From positions 372,001 to 436,000 of the forward strand of contig JAACMV010000017.1 in NCBI GenBank assembly GCA_010909725.1: a stretch of DNA of 64,000 nt. The letters run 5' to 3'. The DNA comes from Picochlorum sp. 'celeri'. Lineage: Eukaryota > Chlorophyta > Trebouxiophyceae. Of this stretch, positions 39,449 through 52,000 are shown piece by piece. The first letter of the stretch is position 1. The number at the start of each line of letters is the position of its first letter. Under the pieces are notes generated by a model. It did no database searches. It had not been told where the DNA came from and was given only the letters and a program-made list of their open reading frames with translations. The translations under genes were made by a program, and so were the position numbers.

Positions 39449-41960
39449 TTAGAGGGGGTGGGTACTACGTCCCGCACCCTGAAGTTGCTACTCGGTGCTA
39501 CAATTGCCTTTCATTATGTGGGCAAATACTACTTTACACAACAAATTTATTCCAATAATTATTCAGAAACGGTTCCACAGTCCTTAGAATGTGCATGAAA
39601 TGCCTTTTTCAACAGACTGATCATGCGGGCAAGTTCTGGCTTGCTAACGAGATCCTTGACAGCCTCAACCTCTGCATTCTTCTGAATAATCGACAAGAAT
39701 GATCTACTATACGTTGACAGTAGATGCTCACTCACACTTTTCGTGTGAAATCGATGCAGGGTCGACTTTTCTAGATGGGATGGATTGATAATCAGGTCGC
39801 CAAACTTGGACACCAGACAGACTTGTGATTCCCTCTCGTACAGGTGGAAAAATTTGCCACTCGTCGATACTGCATCGTTTGGGTGAAAGATATCCCAAGA
39901 ATTCGGCACATTCTCCCGATATTCTTTTGCAAACGCATGGTTGCCGACGTAGGGGCAACCAAGGGTCATGGTCCAGATGCACACCTGCTTGTCAGCATGG
40001 GCTGGTAGCTGAGATGCAATGTCAACCGCGGCCAATTTCGCTGCAGCCCCTCCCAACGAGTGCCCGAAGCAGTACAGGTCCCATGCCTCACCCGAATCTG
40101 CAGAATCGACGATGATTTCTTTCAGCAACGCCATCACATCCTCGCGCAGCCCAGATTCATACCAAAACTGATTGAACCCAGTGTGGATGAGAGGCATTGT
40201 TCTGGTCAAGTATCGACCTCGCCGAGGAGGGTGTGCCATTCTCCACACCTTGGCATCCGTGATGAAATTCTTCTTGCTTGCTGACCCGCGAAAGGACACT
40301 ACAATTATCCGACGCTCGACGCTCCAAGCACAAAGGCACTTGGCATCTAAGGATCTCTGCCACAAGAGTTTGTATTCTGACAAGTCATACAATGACATTG
40401 CCATGTCAATATCAAACAGAGAATTTGCAACTTCTTCAATGTCATACACAAGGCGTGAAAAGTAAAGAGCCTTCAAAGCCATCTCGAAACAAAACACACT
40501 ATTCTGCGTCGTCGAAGGCCTTGCCTGTTCGTGTGCTGCAATTCTCTCCTCATCCCACACAACCGTCTGATTCCATTGTAAAGCGTCCACAATCTCTTCA
40601 GTCAAACAAATTGGCAATCTTAGGGCTATAGTGGTACACACCAAATAGCATGTTGCAAGCTCCAAAGGAAGGTAGCCTATGAATACCATCACATTAGAGT
40701 TGCAGGATATTCCATGCACCATCCACAGGACGATGATGGACAATGCATAAAACACTGTCGTGTGCACTCGAGTCTGAAGTTGAAACCCGAGTTCTGTATG
40801 ATTAGTGCGGTACAATTCAAAAGGCAATACTCTCAAAGAGGCCATAGTAAACAAAACAAGCCCAATATACAAAAGAAGAAGAGCCAGAGCATAGATTGAC
40901 AACGTTATAGAGAGACCACGTGTCACCGCCGCAAGACTGCAGTCATATGCCCACGTATGACAGTCTGTATCAGGAGTTGCGCTGGGATAACATGCTGTAT
41001 CATATATACTAGTACAAAAAGATCCATGGATTGGCCCCATCGCTGCCATCGCCGTCACGATGGTCAGTGCTTCAAATGGTAGGTAAATCCCAGCAAATGT
41101 CAACACATAAACCCAATGCGGAAGATCAATCCCGTGCACAGTACCCCTCACCTCCTTCGTATCAATCACCCAGTCAAGTCTAAAGAATTTCAGCAGCGAG
41201 AAAACAGTCGTCACTGGCATGGCCAGCATTGCTGAGAGAAATTGATTTGCTATGATAACACCCAAAGCACTCACACGAATGAAGGAGAAGATCAACACCC
41301 ATCCCAAAAACCATCCACATGCTCGATTCCGCGCGATCGCATTAGAAGCCAGGAACGAACCAGCTGCGATAATTCCAGCCACGAGATCAATGACAGCAAG
41401 CCTGCAGACGCGCAAGCGACGGTCACTCCAGACGTACTCTTTATTTTTTAGTGACTGCAAAATCCTCATACCAAAGATGCTGCCAGCAATCACATATATA
41501 AGCGCCACAAAAGACCCAAGAGTCAGATTCAGAATCAATAATTTGTCTGAGCGAAGCAGAGAGTCCTCTGATTCATACTTCCATGCCGCAACCAGGCACA
41601 AAACAGCAAAAGCAAGTATCAGCAGGAAGTTTTTAAAATAATACAAAGGTCTGGTTTGCTTCTCATTCTCGCACTCAATTCTCAAAGCGACCTTCCCAGA
41701 ACTCAGAGAACCATCCTTGTAAAATCCTTCCTTGGCCAACTCAAAGACATTCGCCATGTAATTCTTCCTACCGCTCCGAGACTGACGTTCTGAAGCCATA
41801 TAGGACTACTTGCATCTAGCAACTGCAGTACCGAGACGGGCATATTAGCCAACCATATCTATACGGCTACCCTGATTACGTAGACACCACCTCTTGGGGT
41901 GGAGGTGTCAACAATGGTCTACCCTGGTTGTTTAGGGGTTCCAACCAACCGAGTTTCGCC
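39449..41960. repeat. Segmental duplication, unit A (lipase copy 2 plus flanks)
   Basis: Lipase copy 2 and both flanks resemble 43238..45760. The 3' flank shares GTGGGTRCTAC, CTGAAGTTGCTACTCGG and the 40-nt run beginning AATTGCCTTTCATTATG. Upstream, both copies have CAACCATATCGATACG-like sequence and a shared TCAAC..TGGTC..CCA block. The flanks are more diverged than the lipase half of the gene. Confidence 0.75.
39559..41799 (-). CDS. Multi-spanning class-3 lipase, copy 2
   Basis: This is a 746-aa intronless paralogue of the neighbouring lipases. It has about eight membrane segments (residues about 50-400) followed by a lipase_3 domain: VVSFRGSASKKNF, GHSLGGAAAKLAAVDIA (nucleophile Ser), GCPYVGNHAF, HPNDAV (candidate Asp) and EHLLSTY (candidate His). 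The conserved start MASERQSRSGRKNYMANVFELAKEG has a basic patch, and a Cys-rich loop lies between segments 5 and 6. It has exactly the same length as copy 3 and is nearly identical to it in the lipase domain. It is also similar to copy 1, from which it has clearly diverged. ATG 41799 is the first Met. Confidence 0.88.
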   Translation of the reverse strand: MASERQSRSGRKNYMANVFELAKEGFYKDGSLSSGKVALRIECENEKQTRPLYYFKNFLLILAFAVLCLVAAWKYESEDSLLRSDKLLILNLTLGSFVALIYVIAGSIFGMRILQSLKNKEYVWSDRRLRVCRLAVIDLVAGIIAAGSFLASNAIARNRACGWFLGWVLIFSFIRVSALGVIIANQFLSAMLAMPVTTVFSLLKFFRLDWVIDTKEVRGTVHGIDLPHWVYVLTFAGIYLPFEALTIVTAMAAMGPIHGSFCTSIYDTACYPSATPDTDCHTWAYDCSLAAVTRGLSITLSIYALALLLLYIGLVLFTMASLRVLPFELYRTNHTELGFQLQTRVHTTVFYALSIIVLWMVHGISCNSNVMVFIGYLPLELATCYLVCTTIALRLPICLTEEIVDALQWNQTVVWDEERIAAHEQARPSTTQNSVFCFEMALKALYFSRLVYDIEEVANSLFDIDMAMSLYDLSEYKLLWQRSLDAKCLCAWSVERRIIVVSFRGSASKKNFITDAKVWRMAHPPRRGRYLTRTMPLIHTGFNQFWYESGLREDVMALLKEIIVDSADSGEAWDLYCFGHSLGGAAAKLAAVDIASQLPAHADKQVCIWTMTLGCPYVGNHAFAKEYRENVPNSWDIFHPNDAVSTSGKFFHLYERESQVCLVSKFGDLIINPSHLEKSTLHRFHTKSVSEHLLSTYSRSFLSIIQKNAEVEAVKDLVSKPELARMISLLKKAFHAHSKDCGTVSE

Positions 41961-43351
41961 ATGTGTATGTGCAGTGAATTATCATATAACTTGAATACTA
42001 CATATATAGTCTTTACCGCATGTATACGCTGCACAATGTAGATGTGCTTACCTAAAGAAAGTGCGTCCTCCACACTCACACAAAATCTTTTTTCGTCGCT
42101 CAGACGAGATCATATATTCCCTGTCCGCTTAAATATCAGTAATATGTTATAATTGAGATGAGGAGAAAATTTCAACGATTTTGCTCAGCGCACCATGCAT
42201 TCTGGGGAATCGGGTGTCGTTACGGTTCCTAGGAATCCGGGTCGCATGCACACACATCAAACGCATAGCACCGATCGGTGGTCTCGTTTGATGGGCCGAC
42301 TCAGCCGTATGACCGATTTGGGGTCTGATGTCCTCCTTGTCCAGGAATTTTTTTGTTCATTTCTATTTCTGAGCCCTGTTTTCGGCACGCAAAGTTGCTG
42401 GTTCACAACCACCTTCAGAGTGTTTATCAAGCAAATGAGTGAGAAAATCTGGTCGACACGAAGTTGTTGCTTGCGTGGTATCACACACAGGTGGGCGTTC
42501 TCCGGGCAGAGTCCCCCAGGGTGAATGACAGAGTCTTGGGGTCCCAGTGAGAGCTCACTGTATTGCAAGCGTTCGTTGCTGATGGATTGTGTTTATCAGG
42601 AGATAAACGAGGTATGCAGATACTTTTCCGGGTTATATGGGGCATGCGCCCAGTAGAAAACTCACTGCCCCCTACCAGGGAATCCATTGGTGTTGACTGG
42701 TTGACTTGGGCTTTCCAGACCAAACGCCATACTCTCCGAGCCTCTCTGGCGCATAGATGACGTGTGAGTGGAGTCTTTCGAGACTCGTGCTCCTGGTCCT
42801 TCAAGCAAAGAACTACCTTGCACTAGGCAGTGCATCGGCTCTTGGAGGGACCATCACTGCAGACAGCAATCACCTTGGTACGAATGCTCTGAAAGTGTCT
42901 TCCTAGCACCAGATGTATCAGTCTTCAACATTGTCACCATGATCTGTGGCTATCTACCTGAGAGGTGAATACACGTCTTTTGAAACATCTGTAAAGTTTC
43001 AGCATGGTTGGTGGGAAGACCACCAAGGCCCAAAGTAACACTTGCCGGTTGTCAGCGCAATCAACGCAGCTCATGGCCCCAAGCAACATATAATGCTTCC
43101 CTGCGGCGGGCATCCTGGATCTTCAAGTATAAACTTTGAAACATCGCGTATGGACCCAGTATTAGAGCCTTGAAACCTGAATTCTTAGAATGCTGTATCG
43201 AAGAAGATATCTGGTGTCGAGGATGGAATGTGAAGTACAGGTGGTGGGTGCTACTTCCCATAGTCTGAAGTTGCTACTCGGAACTACAAATACAATTGCC
43301 TTTCATTATGTGGGCAAATACTACTTTACACAGACAAATTTATTCAAGTAA
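41800..43351. other. 1.5-kb spacer between lipase copies 2 and 3
   Basis: Positions 41800-41960 are the 5' flank of the duplicated unit, and 43238-43351 are its 3' flank repeated. The ~1.25 kb between contains only weak open frames (for example 42195..42524 + with a TDRWSRLMGRLSRM segment). None has a recognisable domain, a splice pattern like that of the real genes, or a neighbour that would explain it. It may be a decayed gene or element. Confidence 0.4.
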
Positions 43352-45760
43352 TTATTCAGAAATCGTGCCATGGTCCTTAGGGTGTGCAAGGAATTCCTTT
43401 TTCAATAGACTGATCATGGGGCCCAGTTCGGGTTTACTGACGAGGTCCTTGACAGCCTCAACCTCTGCATTTTTCCGAATAATCGACAAGAATGATCTAC
43501 CATACGTCGATAGTAGATGCTCACTCACACTTTTTGTGTGAAATCGATGCAGGGTCGACTTTTCTAGATGGGATGGATTGATAATCAGGTCGCCAAACTT
43601 GGACACCAGACAGATTTGTGCTTCCCTCTCATACATGTCAAAGAATTTGCCGCTCGTTGATACCGCATCGTTTGGGTGAAAGATATCCCAAGAATTCGGC
43701 ACATTCTCCCGATATTCTTTTGCAAACGCATGGTTGCCAACGTAGGGGCAACCGAATGTCATGGTCCAGGTGCACACCTTCTTGTCAGCATGGGCTGGCA
43801 GCTGAGATGCAATGTCAACCGCGGCCAATTTCGCTGCAGCCCCTCCCAACGAGTGCCCGAAGCAGTACAGGTCCCATGCCTCACCCGAATCTGCAGAATC
43901 GACGATGATTTCTTTCAGCAACGCCATCACATCCTCGCGCAGCCCAGATTCATACCAAAACTGATTGAACCCAGTGTGGATGAGAGGCATTGTTCCGGTC
44001 CAGTATCGACCTCGCTGAGGAGGGTGTGCCATTCTCCACACTTTCGCATCCGTGATGAAGTTCTTCTTGCTTGCTGACCCGCGAAAGGACACTACAATTA
44101 TCCGACGCTCGACGCTCCAAGCACAAAGGCACTTGGCATCTAAGGATCTCTGCCACAAGAGTTTGTACTCTGACAAGTCATACAATGACATTGCCATGTC
44201 AATATCAAACGGAGAATTCGCATCTTCTTCAATGTCATACACAAGGTATGAAAAATAAAACGCTTTTAAGGCCATCTCGAAACAAAACACACTATTTCGC
44301 GTCGCCAAAGGCCTTGCCTGTTCGTGTGCTGCAATTCTCTCCTCATCCCACACAACCGTCTGGTTCCATTGTAAAGCATCCACATCTTCTTCAGATAAGC
44401 AAATCGGCATTCTCAGAACCAAAGTGGTACACACCAAATAGCATGTTGCAAGCTCCAAAGGAAGATAGCCTAAAAATACCATCACATTGGAGTTGCAGGA
44501 TATTCCTTGCACCATCCACAGGACAATGATGGACAATGCATAAAACACTGTCGTGTGCACTCGAGTCTGAAGCTGAAAACCCAGCTCCGTATGATTAATG
44601 CGGTACAATTCAAAAGGCAATACTTTCAAAGAAGCCATAGTAAACACGACAAGCCCCGTATACAAAATGAGAAGAACGAGCGAATAAATTGACAAGGCTA
44701 TAGAGAGTCCACGTGTCACCACTGCAAGACTACAGTCAAATGCCCACGTATGACAGTCCGTATCAGGAGTTGCACTTGGATAACATGCTGTATTATATAT
44801 ACTAGTACAAAAAGATCCATGGATTGGCCCCATCGCTGCCATCGCCGTCACGATGGTCAGTGCTTCAAATGGTAGGTAAATCCCAGCAAATGTCAACAGA
44901 AAAATCCAGTGTGGAAGATCAATCCCGTGCACAGTACCCCTCACCTCCTTCGTATCAATCACCCAGTCAAGTCTAAAGAATTTCAGCAGCGAGAAAACAG
45001 TCGTCACTGGCATGGCCAGGATTGCCAAGAGAAACTGATTTGCTAGAATAATGCCTAGAAAACTCACACGGATAAATGAAAAGGTCAACACCCATCCCAA
45101 AAACCATCCACACGATCTATCCAGCGCAATCGCATTAGAAGCCAAGAACGAGCTAGCTGCGATAATTCCAGCGATGAGATCCACGGCAGCAAGCCTGCAG
45201 ACACGCAAGCGACGGTCATCCCACACATACTCTGTGTTCTTTAATGTTTTCAAAATTCTCCTGCCAAAGATGGTGCCAGCAATCACATATAATAGCACCA
45301 CCAATGAGCCAAGAGACAGATTCAGAATCAATAATTTGTCTGAGCGAAGCAAAGAGTCCTCTGATTCGTACTTCCATGTGGCAACAAGGCATAGAACAAC
45401 AAAAGCAACTATCAGGAGAAGGTTTCCAAGATGATACAAAGGACGCGTTCCCTTCTCATTCTCGCACTCAATTCTCAAAGCAACATAGCCAGAACTTAGA
45501 TATCCGTCTTTATAAAGACCCTTCTTTGCCAATTCCAAGACATTCGCCATGTAATACCTCCTATCGCTCCGAGACCGACGTTTTGGGGCCATGGAGAACC
45601 CCCTGCGAGTAGCAATTGGACCGATCAACCAACCATATCGATACGCCTACTCATAAAGACACTATTGACAGTACGGATGTCAACTTTGGTCCATCCAGGG
45701 ATGTGTTGGAATTCCAACCACCTGGCGTTGGCCATGTAAACATCGTCCATCGGTCGCACT
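43238..45760. repeat. Segmental duplication, unit B (lipase copy 3 plus flanks)
   Basis: This is the second copy of the unit at 39449..41960. The 3' flank is repeated (GTGGGTGCTACTTCC versus GTGGGTACTACGTCC, then AATTGCCTTTCATTATGTGG). Homology continues through the whole lipase gene and ~150 nt upstream of its start. Identity is highest over the lipase domain, where long stretches are the same. Confidence 0.75.
43352..45592 (-). CDS. Multi-spanning class-3 lipase, copy 3
   Basis: This is a 746-aa intronless protein, the same length as copy 2. Motifs are as in copy 2: FRGSASKKNF, GHSLGGAAAK, GCPYVGNHAF, HPNDAV and SEHLLSTY. A longer frame begins at 45628, but ATG 45592 (MAPKRRSRSDRRYYMANVLELAKKG) aligns exactly with the start of copy 2, so it is preferred. 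Differences from copy 2 are concentrated in the N-terminal half and the last 30 residues, while the lipase core is almost unchanged. The extra upstream region of the frame (MIGPIATRRGFS) is not shared. Confidence 0.88.
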   Translation of the reverse strand: MAPKRRSRSDRRYYMANVLELAKKGLYKDGYLSSGYVALRIECENEKGTRPLYHLGNLLLIVAFVVLCLVATWKYESEDSLLRSDKLLILNLSLGSLVVLLYVIAGTIFGRRILKTLKNTEYVWDDRRLRVCRLAAVDLIAGIIAASSFLASNAIALDRSCGWFLGWVLTFSFIRVSFLGIILANQFLLAILAMPVTTVFSLLKFFRLDWVIDTKEVRGTVHGIDLPHWIFLLTFAGIYLPFEALTIVTAMAAMGPIHGSFCTSIYNTACYPSATPDTDCHTWAFDCSLAVVTRGLSIALSIYSLVLLILYTGLVVFTMASLKVLPFELYRINHTELGFQLQTRVHTTVFYALSIIVLWMVQGISCNSNVMVFLGYLPLELATCYLVCTTLVLRMPICLSEEDVDALQWNQTVVWDEERIAAHEQARPLATRNSVFCFEMALKAFYFSYLVYDIEEDANSPFDIDMAMSLYDLSEYKLLWQRSLDAKCLCAWSVERRIIVVSFRGSASKKNFITDAKVWRMAHPPQRGRYWTGTMPLIHTGFNQFWYESGLREDVMALLKEIIVDSADSGEAWDLYCFGHSLGGAAAKLAAVDIASQLPAHADKKVCTWTMTFGCPYVGNHAFAKEYRENVPNSWDIFHPNDAVSTSGKFFDMYEREAQICLVSKFGDLIINPSHLEKSTLHRFHTKSVSEHLLSTYGRSFLSIIRKNAEVEAVKDLVSKPELGPMISLLKKEFLAHPKDHGTISE

Positions 45761-46018
45761 GCCATGTCGATGGGAGAATGATTATTCCCTTCAATTGAAG
45801 GCCTTTTGTAAGGCATTATGGTTATTTAGGATGTAAGGCATTGAACAGAAATTTGAATCCTTGTAATGCTTTGTTTGTGAAAGAGGATATGAGGTGTCAA
45901 GGGTGCGACAAGGAAGAGTCAAGTTTCGTGAGTGGAATCAACAGTTTTAAAAACCTTCTTCTATGCGCTCATTGCTTGGATATAAAGTGTGACAGATGAT
46001 TTTATAGATTTATGAAGA
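45593..46018. other. Spacer with the upstream flank of the duplication
   Basis: These 426 nt lie between lipase copy 3 (-) and the giant orphan gene (+). The first ~170 nt resemble the upstream flank of copy 2. It holds two TTCCAACC/GGAATT-type words near 45710. No gene was recognised; it probably contains divergent promoters. Confidence 0.4.
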
Positions 46019-49000
46019 ATGAAGAGAGAGTATCCAATAACGGTGGAGGAGTATTTGGTGGAGAGAGGGGTGAGAGGCTTGGAGCAGGCTGTGGAGAGGT
46101 TTTCAACCGAGTACCAGGTATTTCAACGTGGTGAGCTGGAGGATGTGGTTGTGGGTGCAGTGGGTGATTGCTGGAGCTTTCAGGATCGAGAGATACAGGT
46201 GCGGCTTGTTGGTTCGAAGGTTGTGTGCATGTGTCTGGACAATGAACAACAATTCGGTGTGTGCAGTTGAAGCGGTCATTTCCTGTCACGTCATTGGGAC
46301 GAGGAAAGACAGTCATGCTCCGTGAAAGCTTTTTGGACGCTGATAAGGAAGATGTGCTTGGAAAGGCGCTGCATGATTGGGAGGTAAAAGGGTGTTTTGG
46401 GCTGATTGAGAGCATGATGGGGTTGGAGGTGGCTCTGAAACGGTTGGTCTTCGCTGTGTGTGTGATTACAGGAGTCGAGGGTGTTCCTGATCGATGGAAG
46501 AATATTAATCTGGGAGAAGACATAGAATTTGACTGTTTAGAATCGTTTGTGAAAGGATATGGGGCCGCTGAGACGTTGGCTGATGCAGGCATTGTTGGGT
46601 TTGATAGAGTCATGCAGGTGTTGGATGCTGTTCAGCGGCGCCTTTTTGTGCACTGTGCCGCGAGATCTTCAGAGAGAGCAATTGCGTTCTTATGCATGCG
46701 AGATATACGTGATAATTTTTTGGTGAGTGAAGAGATTGTGAAATCAACAGAGGATGAATATTCTGTGGTGAAGAGTCTGGTTGCTATGGCAGAGGAGAAA
46801 AAGGATGTTTTATATAATGGATCCAGTGTCATGAAGATATTTGGTCAGATTGATGGAGATAAAGAGTCTAATAATAATACTCGCGGCCAAGGGACACAAA
46901 GAGGAGACTTTTCTAGGTTGTGTGCTGTACTGGCTGGGTATATATCAATGGCATCACCAGGAGGGGTGGAGGCTGTTTTATTTTTGGAGCAGTACTCTCA
47001 GGGCCATCGCGAGTTGTTCCTCAGTTATGTATCGCTCGTATCTCAGGTTGATAGAGCGAGCTTGAAGGAGGATCTATTGAAGAGATGCGGAAAGAAGAAT
47101 GCATGGGATGCAAAGGACATAATGGAATGGATATGGAGATGTGATATCAGGCAGGGTGATGACTTCGCCATAGATAGCATGTTGCATATTTTGACAAGTT
47201 CAGACATGGCGCGACGCGTATGTTCGGATGGGGATGCATTTCAGATTGAATGGCTGATGTTGTACCTTTTGCTTGCTCGAGTTTTGGATGCGGGTGGAAT
47301 ACAGGACGTTGGGAGTTCAACGCTGCCTTTTAACTCGTCAGAAAATTTAACGAAAACCTGCATGACGTGCTGGAATTGCCTTTTGAAGTCGCTGCAGAAT
47401 GTCAAAATGAGAAAGTCGTGTGTGGATGTATTGCAGGCCACAGAGGTATGTTACTGAAATGCTCTTGCTCTCTCATTGAAGTTCTATTTCTTACTGGAAC
47501 TCCATGCTTGTAGCCATCCAATCCAATGATTGGGCCGATGTCAAGATTTGCTTCGTATCTGATCAAAACTTGCATAGGATCTGCTCTTCTAGTGGTCATG
47601 TTGGGAGGCAAAAGTTTGGGAGAGATGGGTGATATTGAGTTGCAGGTAGCCAACCTGTTTATTCAGCTTGCAAGTGACGGTCATGCGGCAGAAGCACTCC
47701 TGTTTCTCTCCAAGGTTATAGATGCTGACATGAACGATGAGGATTCATGCATCAAAGTATTGGAAAAGTTGAAGGAAGTGTTGGGATTATGTTTCAGTGT
47801 TGGGAGTGGAATACTGGAGATTCTAGAGAAGGAAATTGGTCAACGGCTTTTGCGCGTCGAGCGGCAAATTCTATCTGGGGAAGATGACCCCAAGAATGCA
47901 AACGTTTGTCCACATGATTTTCCGTATCTGTGCCGAATGCTTTTACTTGTGGTTTCAACCTCAGACTTTTGGAGCGAGAAGGGACATGTCAGTGCATCAA
48001 TGTTCAAAATGATCGAGCAGATTGCTCATACTATCGTCTGCTTTGTGAATGCGTCTGGTAGACATAGAGATGCTAGTGTTTCCGTTCTCGTGCAAACGTT
48101 GAACGCATATCGGCATCTAGTGTCTGTAAGCCAGAGGACCACAATATTTGAATTGTATCTGAGGGAGTCTTCTCAACATGAACTCTTTTTCCTGCTTTGT
48201 CTGTGGCTAATATTTGCATCCACAGAAGAGAAAATCACAATTATGGATCAAGATCAAGGATCGATCGCTATTTCAGAAAATGATTTGCAGGATGTTGCCA
48301 ATAGGTTGTTGCTGCTGCAGGAAGGCATTGAGAATATTCAATCCTTGGGAATTATGACCATTGTGGCAGCGATTTACTGCACGTGGAGGCGCTCAAATGA
48401 TATGCTTGTGTCCATTATTGACTCAGAACTGATCGCAAAGCATCTAGAAAGGGTCACTGACAATGCAAGATGCGAGAGTTCGTCTGTGCCAAACATTGTT
48501 CTGAAGGCCCTGAAATCTGAGGACTTTGCCATAGATCTGCATGCGGAGCAAATCTACTGGTTTTTAATACCAGAATTAAGTGTTCAGTTGAACCCTATGG
48601 ATATAGTTATTCCCAACATACAAGAATGCAATGATATCTTATCTGATGATATTGCAGAAGATGGTTGCAGACAGACCAAAATTCTCAGACCTGCAAGGAT
48701 TTTGCAGACGAATGGGTCTTTTGAGGGTGTATTTGAATTCATCCTTGATAACCTCAAATTATGCGAGGAATCACTGGGTAAATGGTCCAAACGACGAGAG
48801 AAAGACGATTTATCAGAGTTCTCACAGCATCTGCGGGAAAATAGAGAGGAAGATATTCCACCCGTGATTGGCAACATGCAGTCTCACCTGTGGAGCCTAT
48901 CTAACGACGTTCAACAGGAGATCGACGAGGATGTTATTCAAATTCGACAACTTGTTTGTACCAAGTATGAACCTTTTGATGAGAAATCTGTTGCAGAAAC

Positions 49001-52000
49001 GTCTGCCGTGCTTGATCATGGGGAAATACTGCAGCCTCAACTGAAAGACCACAACTTTGATGAGAAAATCAAGGGCCTTAGGGAATCAATCATTAAAACC
49101 ACTATGGAAGCTCTGAGATCAAAATATATAGCATTAGCTGCACTGGATCTGTATCAGTTAGAGTATTTTTCTGCTTCAATTGCAATCTTTAGCCAGGACC
49201 AGAGCAATTACTTGCTTGCAGACCTAGTGACCTTGCTGGTGGAGGCTATACTGTTCGGTCGTTCACCGATTCTAGGCTCTTCAAATGTACTAGAACTTTT
49301 GGAATCTTTGCTCAGATATAAAAGACTAGAGATGGACAGGAATAGAAGAAATGACATTGTCTCACTTGCTGCAAAGAGTCTACAAGGCCTTGGTAGAGGG
49401 TCGCCACTGGAGCCCAGCATTGGAGTCAGGCTTCTCGACATTCTACTTGAGCCGGACAGTATGCTTGATTCTGATAACTTGGAAGATTTCCGGGAGATAT
49501 TGTACCATGTTTGTCATTTGGCTGGTGGTAACTTGGATAACAACCTGTCCATCATCCTGACAAACTTTAACACAAATAGGTTTGGGACGTTAGCTGCCCA
49601 AAGAGCACTAGAAACTGATCAAAAAACCTTTCGAACTATGGCATCTGGCTCGAAAACAACGCAATTTATCTCCTTGGTGTTTGAGTTAGCCCAATGGTGC
49701 CTGAAGTATCCTGTCACATCATCTGTTGGTGTCTCTATCCTTGAAGGGATACTTAGTGCGTCCGTGGAACGGTACTTTTGCGTTTGTCTTCTGATAGTCT
49801 CCTCTCGACAAAGCTTCAATGGACAGCCCGGCATCTACAGTAAATTGAAGGAGGTTGCAGGACTTTGCCAGTCAACAAATGTTGCAGTGGAATCTTTGAG
49901 AATTTTGTCATCTACCCATCCTTTCGACTCAAGTGGCGACTCGTTAGGTATTTTGAGCTCTTTGTTAAAGTCTCCTGCGTTCTCAAATAGTGTGGGAAGT
50001 AACGCTTCTCAAAATAGCATTGGATGGACCAGCAGCCTTGCATCAGATGGGGAAGTTAGTTGTAACCTCGTTCAACTCGGAAATGCTGAGAAATCTGCTC
50101 TCGTGGAGGCTCTGAACATCTTTATTGAAGTCTATTTGAATTCTAGCAATGTCAGTGGAGTGGAATATAAGATTGTAGTCGAACAGAAGCTGAACTCCTT
50201 GTTGAGTTCTTTGCAACTCCCTCGGCTGGTTGAGGACCACCCATCATGGGGAGCTCCATGGGTATGGAGACTCTATCGTGATATTATGAGCCCTCATATA
50301 CGAAACATAGATAAACAGTACGACAATCTTGGCTCGGATGTATTGCAGTCATACTGGGACCGGATCCCATGGCAGTTGTCTTCTTTCCACTTGGATGAGC
50401 AAGTGGCCAGCCTGCAGGAAATTCGTTCGTTAATCTCTTCCTCTGTTTTCCCTCTGTCAATGTTGCTACGTGCAGATTGGTCTCCGTTTTTAGAAGTTGT
50501 TGGAGACGGTAAAACAAAGACGTTGCATCCCAGTACAGTTTCAGAATGTGGAGTGGTGATTATGTACCTTGCCATATCAGTGCCTGATTGGCAATTGCCT
50601 GGTTGGCTGTTGAATGAAAAAGGAGAGGTAAATACGGATTTTCTGCAAAAACTCTCAATTTTAATGGACTGGAAGTACATCAAAGATCATATTGCTCCGA
50701 TGCGGCGCGAAAAGCCTCACTCATGGATACTCAGTCCCATCGTATCCACTGTTGCATCTGGCACAAAAGAGGAGGTCTCTAGTCGGCTTAAAAGGACATT
50801 ATTGGCCCTCTCAAGGGCACCTTGTTCTCCTGAAATGGGCCAAGAGTGTTTCGATGTAGTTTTCCAAACGTTAACAGATGTTTTAGGGTTCTCCCTTTGC
50901 TCTATTGTGGAGACTTCTTCAGCGTCAATTCTGCCAAGTCAAAGTAACAAGATGGTTGTGCCAGATGACATTCCACTCGAATTGCTCGAAGGAACCATGG
51001 AAATGGAGCAACTCAAAATCCAAAATGCTAGTGAAAAACATCTGCAAGAATCAAATGCGGTCGAGTTGCGCTCTTGCTTCAGGTTATCAGTCTCTGACCA
51101 TGTTGACACTGTCCACAGCCTTGTATCGATGGTGCAGTCAGCACTGGATGAGGAGTCCATGCTGAAGAACCACAGTGGTTCCATCTGGGAGCAGTCACAG
51201 TTTAGAGGATCCATCATAACCTGGGACCCTTCAAGTAGTAACTTCACAACTATATATTCAAAGGCTGCAGATCTAACGTGTGGAAGCACAGTGGTGGAAG
51301 CCCTGCTCCTAGCATTGGCATCAGACCCAATCACACTAATGACAACAAAACCCGTACCATTTGGCAGCAGAGACCCTCCATGGTTTACCGGAGATAGATT
51401 GTTTACCAATCTAAGCGACACAGATAAGATGGATCGCAGGTATTCCTTGAAACGATTTTTGAAAGGTATTTCCCACATTGGTGGCAATGACTCTCATTCA
51501 GCATCACTGAATACAGTAAATGATATGGAATCCCTCCGCATATGTCTATACAAAATCATTGAAGATGAGTGCATCCAAAATGATGCCCCAAACTTTTTGA
51601 GCGGACTGGGATATGCATCACTCAGAGAGGTCTTGGTGTGTGATTCACTTGAAGGCATTCCTCATGCACATGAATTTGCAGAAGGCATCATACGTCAAGT
51701 GCTTGTCCGTACAAACCCACCACCAATATCTGGTAATACGATAGAAGAAGATAATAGCATTCAAATGGATGCATTCTATCCTGACAATGTGAGCATTGAT
51801 AGATTTTTGCGTTTGGCTCACACTGCAGCAGTAACAGAGTGTCCTCTCCTGTCCACATTTCTTTTGAAGCAAGCTTTCCATAGATGTGCTACAATAGAGA
51901 AATCAGAATGGCAGTTTACCATCACAAAGGTACTTCAAACGGTCAAGGTGGGAAAGAAGCTCACCATGGAAAGTGTGTTGCTATGGCTACATTTGTTGGA

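Noticed and set aside
42210..42260. tRNA-like TpsiC arm (GGTTCCTAGGAATCC) at 42217-42235
   Set aside because: No acceptor, D or anticodon arms flank it; the word is a plain palindrome. No tRNA was found in the window.
42195..42524. ORF between lipase copies 2 and 3 as a gene
   Set aside because: No domain, no matching splice sites, and no conserved partner; stop-dense in the surrounding frames. It may be a decayed fragment, but I cannot support it.
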